Shown: piece by piece, positions 7,674 to 14,340 of the stretch
Layout: each line of letters begins with the position of its first letter
Position numbering within the stretch: the stretch's first letter is position 1
Origin: Porticoccaceae bacterium
Lineage (GTDB): Bacteria > Pseudomonadota > Gammaproteobacteria > Pseudomonadales > Porticoccaceae
Reading direction: 5' to 3'
Assembly: GCA_003448675.1 (NCBI GenBank)
Contig: DLXZ01000207.1
Coordinates: forward strand, 36,634-52,359
Length of the DNA: 15,726 nt
Made by a program: the position numbers and the translations under genes
Notes under the pieces: model-generated
The model's input: the letters and a program-made list of their open reading frames with translations, nothing else
What the model was told of the DNA's origin: nothing
The model's database searches: none

Positions 7674-8465
7674 ATGACTGACAAGGTAGTGCCGATTCGT
7701 TCACCCAGCCCAAAAACTCGGGATTACGCCGAGCGCTTGCGTACGCTTCTCGAGGCATGCCAGCGTGCGGTGGTATTCACCGGGGCCGGGATCAGCACCG
7801 AATCAGGCATCCCGGATTTTCGCAGCCCCGGCGGCATTTGGAGCAAATTCAAGCCCATCGATTTCAGCGATTTCATTAGCTCGGCGCATGCCCGCCGCGA
7901 GTCCTGGCGGCTCAAATTCATGCTCGACGAAGACATGCAAAAAGCCGAGCCGAACCTGGGTCATCGAGCCATTTCAAAGCTGGTGGGCGAGGGTGTGGTG
8001 AGTCATGTAATTACCCAAAATGTCGATGGCTTGCACCAGCGCGCCGGGGTGCCAGAGGAAAAAATGATTGAGCTCCACGGTAACACCACCTATGCCCATT
8101 GTCTGGATTGTGGCCAGCGATATGATCTGGGCTTGATCAAAGCGAATTTTGAACGCGACGAAAGTCTGCCAGTGTGCGACCACTGCGACGGCCTGGTGAA
8201 GACCGCGACTATATCCTTCGGTCAAGCGATGCCGGAAAAGGAAATGATTAAGGCTCAGGCAGCCTCAGTGGGCTGCGACCTGTTTATCGCCATTGGTTCA
8301 TCATTGGTGGTTTATCCGGCTGCTGGCTTTCCCGCCATCGCCAAACGCAGTGGCGCCAGGTTGGTGATTATCAACCGGGAGGCCACCGACCTTGATGGCC
8401 TCGCCGACCTGGTGATCCACGATGAAATCGGGTCGGTACTGAGCCAAGCAACCGGTACTGGCTAG
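7674..8465 (+). CDS. cobB: NAD-dependent protein deacylase, SIR2 (sirtuin) family
   Basis: This 263-residue cytoplasmic enzyme removes acyl groups from lysine side chains using NAD, giving nicotinamide and O-acyl-ADP-ribose. The NAD motif GAGISTESGIPDFRSPGG starts at 37. TQNVDGLHQRAG (114-125) and the catalytic His135 in ELHGN follow. The zinc site is formed by Cys143, Cys146, Cys168 and Cys171, with FGQAMP after it and GSSLVVYPAAGFP near 208. The Tyr-Arg pair of the desuccinylase class (YxxR, seen in E. coli CobB) is not evident at the expected place; the region reads RRESWRLKF, more like class II (SIRT4-like) sirtuins, so acyl preference may differ. A GGGGA site lies seven bases before the ATG. 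The gene is monocistronic and convergent with the RND gene. The symbol denotes the family rather than strict orthology. Confidence 0.92.
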   Translation: MTDKVVPIRSPSPKTRDYAERLRTLLEACQRAVVFTGAGISTESGIPDFRSPGGIWSKFKPIDFSDFISSAHARRESWRLKFMLDEDMQKAEPNLGHRAISKLVGEGVVSHVITQNVDGLHQRAGVPEEKMIELHGNTTYAHCLDCGQRYDLGLIKANFERDESLPVCDHCDGLVKTATISFGQAMPEKEMIKAQAASVGCDLFIAIGSSLVVYPAAGFPAIAKRSGARLVIINREATDLDGLADLVIHDEIGSVLSQATGTG

Positions 8466-8523
8466 TCAAGTAGCCTCGCCATACCCATTCCTGCCCCCAC
8501 AGAAACCCCAGCCCCAAAACCAG

Positions 8524-8557
8524 CCAACCCCCGGAACCCAAGGACTCCGGGGGTTGG
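8524..8557. terminator. strong GC-rich hairpin between convergent genes
   Basis: A 12-base perfect stem (arm 8524-8535, CCAACCCCCGGA; arm 8546-8557, TCCGGGGGTTGG) encloses a 10-base loop between the convergent sirtuin and RND genes. It is very stable but has no T-tract on either side, so it may be a transcript-end or RNA-stabilising structure rather than a classical intrinsic terminator. Confidence 0.7.
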
Positions 8558-8593
8558 AAGTAACACTCGTAGTGCAGTTAAAAAGGGGAACCG

Positions 8594-11029
8594 TCATTCG
8601 TCCAGTTTAATGGGCTGGGAGGCGGCCTTGGCTTGCACGGAGCGCATTTTCGGGCCCAGCAGCCAGCGCGCCAGGGCCGGCATTACAATGATCGCACCCA
8701 GCATGTTCACAACAAACATAAAGGTCAGCAGAATACCCATATCGGCCTGGAACTTGAGAGGCGCAAAAATCCAAGCGCCTACGCCAACACCAAGCACGAC
8801 CCCGGTAAAAATAATCGGTTTGCCGGTCAGGCGCATGGCGTGATAACAAGCCTCGGACAGGGTTTCACCCCGCTCAATGTAGTCGTTCATCCGACTATAA
8901 ATATACACCGCGTAATCAACGCCAACACCCACCCCTAGCGCTACCACAGGCAACGTATTCACTTTAAGGCCAATACCCAGGATAGCCATCAAGGCGTAAC
9001 AGAGTATGGAAACCATAGACAGGGGCAGAATAATACAGAGCATGCCGCCGAAGGATCGGAACGTAAACCAGGTCAATAAAACAATAGCCGTGTACTCCCA
9101 CATCATGATCGGCAATTGGGCTTCTTCGACCGCATCGTTGGTGGCGGCAATGATGCCCACATTACCCATGGCCAGACGAGGTTTGAACAACTCCTCAGGC
9201 AGGGAGGCGTCAAAAGCGTTGATGCCCGCAATAATGGCATTCACCGTCTCGGCCTTGTGATCCATGGTGTAGATATTAATGGGCATGGCGCTACAGGGCG
9301 CGTTCATAAACTCATCACCGCCCGCGCCCATATGGTAGAGGCTGGAAGACATGGTGGAGGAGTTACGGGAAAGCTGATACCAGCGAGGGCTACCCTCGTT
9401 ATTTGCCGACAAAATCAGTTTCTGGTTATCAGCCAGGGATTTGACCGACTGTACGCCAGGCAGATTGCGGATGTGCCAGGCAAGCCGGTCTATTTCATTC
9501 ATCACCGCATAGTCGACACAGGCATTTTCCTTGGATTCGATCATGACAGTGAGCTTGTCCACACCAACCGAAAAACGCTCAGTAATGACTCGGCTATCTA
9601 TGTTATATCGGGCGTCTTCCCGCAGCTCGGGAATACCAGCCTGAGAGTCGCCGATTTTCAAATCATCGTTTTTAATCATGCCCCAGGCAGTCAAGATCAC
9701 GCAGACGGAAATAATAAAAATGGAAGGCTTGGTGCGGCTGAAAGCGGTAAAAGCCCGCCAGACCGGATCCAGTCGCTCCTCCATTGACTTTTGCTTGACA
9801 CGCAATTTATCGAGGTTTTTAACCGTGATGTAGGACAACAGGATCGGCAGTAATACCAGGTTGGTAAAAATAATTGCCGCCACACCAGCCGTCGCGGCTA
9901 TGGCCATTTCCCGAATAATTCCGATATCAATCAGCAACACGGTCAGGAAGCCGACGGTATCACTGATCAAGGCAATAATGCCGGGGATAAACAGCGCCTG
10001 GAATGCGCGCTTCGCCGCTTCCAGTCCGGACACGCCAACCGGCTCCGTGGGCGCTGGCACAATCGGCGTGCCGTCGGCTTCCCAGGCGCCGCCATACATA
10101 ATTTCATTAATCCAGGCATTGATTTTCTGTACCCCATGGCTGACGCCAATGGAAAACACCAGAAAGGGAACCAGAATACTCATGGGGTCCAGACCAAAAC
10201 CCATGAGAGGCAGCAAGCCCATCTGCCAGATCACCGCGACAAGGCCACTTAACAGGGGCAGCAAAGTGGCCAGCAAAAGGCGCGTATACATATAAAGGAA
10301 AATACCCGTGAACAGGAAGGTGATTGCGAAAAACATCATCACTACTCTGGCACCTTCGGCAATATCGCCAGTAGATTTGGCAAAACCGATGATCCGGACT
10401 TTTATCCTGTCAGTTTCAACCGCATCGCGGATTTTCTCCTCCATGTCGCTGGCAATTTTCTGATAGTCCAGCGGCTCCCGTGTGGTGGGGTTAATATCCA
10501 GTAATTCCGTGCGAATCATCGCCCCGGAAAAGTCATTGGCGACCAAGTTACCCAGGCGTCCCGACTTGATAATGTTATCCCGGATAATGGGAAACCACTC
10601 CTCGGTGGGCCTGAACTCCGCTGGCACCACGTTGCCTCCCTTGAAACCATCCTCGACCAGCTCAATAAAGCGGACATTGGGCGTCAGGATTGAAGTGACC
10701 GTATGTCGCGCGACCCCCGGCAGAAAAAAGACTTCTTCGTTGGCGGTCTTCAGGGCATCGAAGAATTCCGCGTTGAATATGTCACCTTCATCAACCGTCA
10801 ACGCCACGATTAGCTGGTTGCCGCTACCAAATTCATCGCGATATTCCAGCAGCGTTTGCAGGTACTCATGCTCCAGCGGCAGGAGTTTCTCAAAGCCAGC
10901 CTCCATGCGGAGACTGGAGGCGTGGTAAATCATGAACACACTTGTGGCGAGAAATAACGCAAGTATTACCATCCGATTGGCAAACAGTTTTTTCTGAAAC
11001 CATCCAGTAATTTTATCTCGCTGCGACAT
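8594..11029 (-). CDS. RND superfamily transporter, MMPL/HpnN-like predicted exporter (COG1033 type)
   Basis: This 811-residue inner-membrane protein has the RND/MMPL duplicated layout: one N-terminal helix, a large periplasmic loop, five or so helices, then the same plan repeated. Such proteins use the proton gradient to move lipids or other hydrophobic molecules. The second-half helix 4 carries GVGVDYAVYIYSR with Asp705, the usual proton-relay position. The matching helix of the first half reads SIGVSHGVQKINAW with His298 instead. The last helices contain FTGVVLGVGVGAWIF. The ATG at 11029 is preceded by AGAGG (11040-11044), ten bases away; longer frames add 23 unsupported residues. No periplasmic adaptor or TolC-type gene is adjacent, unlike drug-efflux RND operons. 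The DUF1302, DUF1329 and YCF48 genes upstream on the same strand are its probable partners. The cargo is unknown. Confidence 0.9.
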   Translation of the reverse strand: MSQRDKITGWFQKKLFANRMVILALFLATSVFMIYHASSLRMEAGFEKLLPLEHEYLQTLLEYRDEFGSGNQLIVALTVDEGDIFNAEFFDALKTANEEVFFLPGVARHTVTSILTPNVRFIELVEDGFKGGNVVPAEFRPTEEWFPIIRDNIIKSGRLGNLVANDFSGAMIRTELLDINPTTREPLDYQKIASDMEEKIRDAVETDRIKVRIIGFAKSTGDIAEGARVVMMFFAITFLFTGIFLYMYTRLLLATLLPLLSGLVAVIWQMGLLPLMGFGLDPMSILVPFLVFSIGVSHGVQKINAWINEIMYGGAWEADGTPIVPAPTEPVGVSGLEAAKRAFQALFIPGIIALISDTVGFLTVLLIDIGIIREMAIAATAGVAAIIFTNLVLLPILLSYITVKNLDKLRVKQKSMEERLDPVWRAFTAFSRTKPSIFIISVCVILTAWGMIKNDDLKIGDSQAGIPELREDARYNIDSRVITERFSVGVDKLTVMIESKENACVDYAVMNEIDRLAWHIRNLPGVQSVKSLADNQKLILSANNEGSPRWYQLSRNSSTMSSSLYHMGAGGDEFMNAPCSAMPINIYTMDHKAETVNAIIAGINAFDASLPEELFKPRLAMGNVGIIAATNDAVEEAQLPIMMWEYTAIVLLTWFTFRSFGGMLCIILPLSMVSILCYALMAILGIGLKVNTLPVVALGVGVGVDYAVYIYSRMNDYIERGETLSEACYHAMRLTGKPIIFTGVVLGVGVGAWIFAPLKFQADMGILLTFMFVVNMLGAIIVMPALARWLLGPKMRSVQAKAASQPIKLDE

Positions 11030-11518
11030 GAATTGTTTACCTCTCGCGATATACCGCGTTCTAGAAATTAAATTAACCCGCCAGAAAGGAAGATCCACCG
11101 AGTCCGCATACGGGAAAGCTGGAACCGCGTGTCTTGCCTAACGACGGTACTTCAATTTTTTTACTAAACTCTACAGGCAGCTTATTTACTTTGGTATCTA
11201 CCACGTAAAGTATTTAAACCAAACAACTACACACATACATTGGTCAATTTTTCCTTGACTCTACAAGTCCCGCGCCGCCACCTTTGCACCCCTCCATGGT
11301 TGCGCGCTTAAACTCTATGTGTTGAACAAACCAATGGCTCGGCACTTACCAAGCCCGTGAACGCCATGGCTACACTGCTGAAACCCATGACATCCACACC
11401 ACACAAATTGAAACGTTGTCCTCTTACAAATGAGAATGGATGGTACCCAGATCCTTTTTAACAAGGGCCACAACCCAACCTAGACCAACGGCAAGAAGCC
11501 TATTCCGAAACCCGTCAA
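11030..11518. other. 489-base intergenic region between YCF48 and RND genes
   Basis: This AT-richer stretch holds no gene I can support. The longest small frame noticed (11366-11461, plus, 31 codons) has no ribosome site and no recognisable product. A weak hairpin (CCTTGTTAAAAAGG on the minus strand near 11455-11468) follows the YCF48 stop but lacks a U-tract. The length suggests that the RND gene has its own promoter, but I could not find a -35/-10 pair with good spacing. Confidence 0.5.
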
Positions 11519-12658
11519 TCAGTTAATGGTAAAAGGCTGTACCCCATTTGAGCCAAACATCAAGACGTCACTGCCGTCAACCAGTTCAGCAGTTATCTTG
11601 GTATCAAAGCCAGGATAAGGATGTTTCTTGGTTTGGGAGTCATTCGCTTCCATCGTCAGAATGGTGCCGCTGGAACCGAGAAAAACTATCTTGCCATTGG
11701 CTAATTGAGTGCAACCATAAATATTGGCGATAACGTCGGTTTCTATTTTTTCCCAATTACGCCCCTGATCCCTGGACCTGTATATATTCCCACGCAAGCC
11801 ATACAGATAAATGTCGCCCGAGCCAAGTTGCGTTACGCCGAAAAAAGTCCCTTCATAGGGAGACTCGATGATTTGCCATCGTTGTTCTTCATCCACGGCG
11901 TCCGGATCAAACACCAGAATCGTGCCCAGCTCGCCGGCAATCAAGATACTGTCGCCAAAGGGAATCATGTAGTTGAAGTTGGGCTCGGGTTCCATCTCAA
12001 GGGCTTCTAAGCGGTCATAAAGCGCCAGGGTATCGACCGACTCCCAGTTGGCACCGCCGTCAGTAGTCTTCAGCATCAAACCGTAGGCGCCGATCGCAAA
12101 TCCATTACTGGCGCTGGTGAAATGAATATCAAGAACCGGCTTGGGAATATCACCACCTGGAATAGGATCCTCATGCTGGATTTCCCAGGTTTCCCCTCCA
12201 TCTTTGGTATGGAGAATCACCGTATCGTGGGCGCCAACCCACCCCAATTTATCATTTAGGAAAAACACATTGGTCAACAATACCTGAGTAGGTGATTTGG
12301 CCTGCTGCCAGGTTTCACCCTGATCATCGGAATAGATGATGATCCCATACAGACCAACAGCAACGTAACGACCACTGGAGAGCTTGACAGAGTCCGTCAA
12401 TAGAACCTTGGTAGCCAGGGGAGACTTGACCGCGGGTCGTTGCTCGGACTCTTCCGCCATAACCGCCAGCGGCACATTGATACTTGCCAAAACGACCAGT
12501 AGTAATTGAGGAATCTTTCGAGCAAACAAGGCGAGAAATCTATCCAGAGCACAGCGCGTTTTTCCTTGACTGCGACGCCTACAGGCCACTAGAGAACTTG
12601 AAAAACCAGAACTGAGATTTGTGAACATGCTTGATACTGCTGGCATTGTCGGTTCCAT
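11519..12658 (-). CDS. YCF48-like beta-propeller protein (Asp-box repeats), exported
   Basis: This protein (379 residues from the chosen start) is predicted to be exported and to fold as a beta-propeller of the YCF48/BNR type. Four Asp-box turns are visible: SDDQGETW (110-117), TKDGGETW (151-158), TTDGGANW (198-205) and SRDQGRNW (295-302). A hydrophobic signal segment covers about 50-68, ending AVMA before EES. Plant and cyanobacterial YCF48 (HCF136) assists photosystem II assembly, but the family is widespread in non-photosynthetic bacteria, where its job is unknown; a scaffold or assembly role for the neighbouring transporter is an inference. The start is uncertain: ATG 12658, ATG 12646 (with GGAA nearby) and ATG 12628 all give an unusually long basic lead, and TTG 12529 would give a compact signal peptide. 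It lies downstream of the terminator that ends the DUF1302-DUF1329 unit. Confidence 0.82.
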   Translation of the reverse strand: MEPTMPAVSSMFTNLSSGFSSSLVACRRRSQGKTRCALDRFLALFARKIPQLLLVVLASINVPLAVMAEESEQRPAVKSPLATKVLLTDSVKLSSGRYVAVGLYGIIIYSDDQGETWQQAKSPTQVLLTNVFFLNDKLGWVGAHDTVILHTKDGGETWEIQHEDPIPGGDIPKPVLDIHFTSASNGFAIGAYGLMLKTTDGGANWESVDTLALYDRLEALEMEPEPNFNYMIPFGDSILIAGELGTILVFDPDAVDEEQRWQIIESPYEGTFFGVTQLGSGDIYLYGLRGNIYRSRDQGRNWEKIETDVIANIYGCTQLANGKIVFLGSSGTILTMEANDSQTKKHPYPGFDTKITAELVDGSDVLMFGSNGVQPFTIN

Positions 12659-12851
12659 TGTAGAAGCTAGGTATATATAAATGTGCAGACCGTGGAAAAA
12701 CCGAGTAGCGGTAACAGTCGAATCGACAACCTGCACACCAACACAAATATGTAAAAGGGCTGCTATTCTAGCCGTCTCCACCACGAAACAAAATAGCTAT
12801 CAGCACTCACCGTCAAAAAATGGCTGCGCTAGAATAAAAAGAGTTCAAGGC

Positions 12852-12890
12852 ACACAAAAATGGCTGGTTTGAAACCAGCCATTTTTGTGT
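12852..12890. terminator. intrinsic terminator after the DUF1329 gene (39-base perfect palindrome)
   Basis: The arms 12852-12870 and 12872-12890 are exact reverse complements around a single central base, 27 bases beyond the DUF1329 stop. The core stem ATGGCTGGTTT/AAACCAGCCAT is flanked by A5 on the left and T5 on the right, so on the minus strand a stable hairpin is followed by a U-rich run. It ends the DUF1302-DUF1329 transcript and could also act on the other strand. Confidence 0.92.
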
Positions 12891-12917
12891 CGTGGCACAC
12901 GGGCTATGCATTAGATA

Positions 12918-14318
12918 TTAACGTACGCCTCTCCTGCGGACCGATGCCGGAGTAAAGTAACTCTCGTCATCCCGCCACGTAAAGTCAGGGGCTTTCTCCT
13001 TATCAAACATCAGGGCCAACATACGGCCTGCGTTCATATCGTACTGAATATCCGTTATCGGATGGAAGAAACCGATATCATAGAAGTATACGCTGTGTGA
13101 CTCCCACAGACGCCAGATATCGCCTCGCCGATCATAGCCATCAACCAGGGCAATCCACCACGAATCCTCATCCAGATAGAAAGTGCGGCGTCCATAATCA
13201 TGGTTTGTGCCATCCTTCAAAGTTGCATCCACTATCCATACTCGGTGTAACTCATAACGAGCATAGTCCTGATTGAGCCTGCCATTCTCCATGATCACCT
13301 TGTCTGGCGTGGCTTCTTTATCCCAAAGCTTATAAGCATTATAGGGGACGTAGACTTCCTTCTTCCCGACCAACTTGTACGAGAACCGGTCGTTGGGCCC
13401 GTTAAAACCAAACTTCTGGTCAGTGGTCGCCAGACCATCGCTGGCAGTTAACGGATTGTCATAGACAATTTGCGGCGCCCGCTTAACCCGTCGCTGTCCC
13501 GGGCTATACGCCCAGGCCCGTCGGAACACCTGATCAAAGCTTTGCGGGTCAATCGCCAACACCACCTGTCCCGCCAACTTGGCCGGAGCTGTCAGGGTCT
13601 GGTAGTAGAACATGGTGGGGTCAGCGGGGTTCTTATCATCGGGGATCTCGGGGTCACTCCAGCCCTGGTGCTGCTGCACGTTCAGTTTGTTAACGACATA
13701 ATCACCGCCAGTTGTGATCGCCAACGTAGTCTCGTAGGAATTCATCCACGGCAAAATAGGCTTGGTTGCCTGGTTCATCCAGGCTTCCTCTCCATTTTTG
13801 GGGATAGGGAAGGCCGGCGCCTTACGCGCACCCCTGAAACCAACAATACCCATATTCACATCAGCATGAATCACCTCCGAGCGATCAAGGTTTTTCAAGG
13901 CCGCTTCGTAGATATACGGCTTGTAGACTACTGACCGGCGAGTCGGATAAATATTCATGAAGTAGTCAGGATAGGTTTTGAACATGTGTATTTGAGCCGC
14001 CGTCAACTTATCAGCATGCTCCTGAAAGTTTTGCGCAGTGATGGTAAACAACACCTCGTCATCGGCGAAAGGGTCAGGATGGAATGTGCCGGGCTCAAAT
14101 CCCGCTGGCACGGGAACCGGCTCATTTTTCCATGCCGGAATAGTGCCATCAGCATTACCAGCGCGAATAGCTCCCAACGGCGTAAGTTCGGTGCCCTCCA
14201 GACCAATCCTGGCTTTGTCTTCCGCAGAAACCCCTGCGATACCCGACGCGGCACCTAAGGTAAGACTGATGACTCCAGCATAAGCCAAAGTGTTTTTTAA
14301 AATACTCATTTTAGTCAT
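12918..14318 (-). CDS. DUF1329 family periplasmic protein (LolA-like fold predicted)
   Basis: This 466-residue protein begins with a clear signal peptide (about residues 1-32, ending GVSA before EDK) and continues as a soluble periplasmic domain of the DUF1329 family. Visible family features are LTPLGAIRAGNADGTIPAWKNE right after cleavage, the MNIYPTRRS segment near 119, aromatic-rich blocks such as RAWAYSPGQRRVKRAPQIVYDNP, and DEDSWWIALVDGYDRRGDIWR near the end. From memory the family is grouped with LolA/LolB-type lipid carriers, which bind acyl chains in a half-barrel; that would suit ferrying a hydrophobic ligand across the periplasm. The start ATG has GAGGAG (14327-14332) eight bases away. 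It follows the DUF1302 gene by 22 bases in one operon, the standard pairing for these two families. The ligand is unknown. Confidence 0.9.
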   Translation of the reverse strand: MTKMSILKNTLAYAGVISLTLGAASGIAGVSAEDKARIGLEGTELTPLGAIRAGNADGTIPAWKNEPVPVPAGFEPGTFHPDPFADDEVLFTITAQNFQEHADKLTAAQIHMFKTYPDYFMNIYPTRRSVVYKPYIYEAALKNLDRSEVIHADVNMGIVGFRGARKAPAFPIPKNGEEAWMNQATKPILPWMNSYETTLAITTGGDYVVNKLNVQQHQGWSDPEIPDDKNPADPTMFYYQTLTAPAKLAGQVVLAIDPQSFDQVFRRAWAYSPGQRRVKRAPQIVYDNPLTASDGLATTDQKFGFNGPNDRFSYKLVGKKEVYVPYNAYKLWDKEATPDKVIMENGRLNQDYARYELHRVWIVDATLKDGTNHDYGRRTFYLDEDSWWIALVDGYDRRGDIWRLWESHSVYFYDIGFFHPITDIQYDMNAGRMLALMFDKEKAPDFTWRDDESYFTPASVRRRGVR

Positions 14319-14340
14319 TACTACTACTCCTCACCCAGGC

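Noticed and set aside
9116..9787. Plus-strand frame of 223 codons opposite the RND gene
   Set aside because: It is a shadow of the transporter coding sequence; the minus strand encodes consistent transmembrane helices and RND motifs.
11425..11445. Possible Fur-box-like AT-rich sequence (ACAAATGAGAATGGATGG)
   Set aside because: It matches the 19-base Fur consensus poorly and is downstream of a gene end, not at a promoter I can identify.
11366..11461. 31-codon plus-strand frame in the YCF48-RND gap
   Set aside because: It has no ribosome site and no recognisable product, and frames of this length are common by chance.
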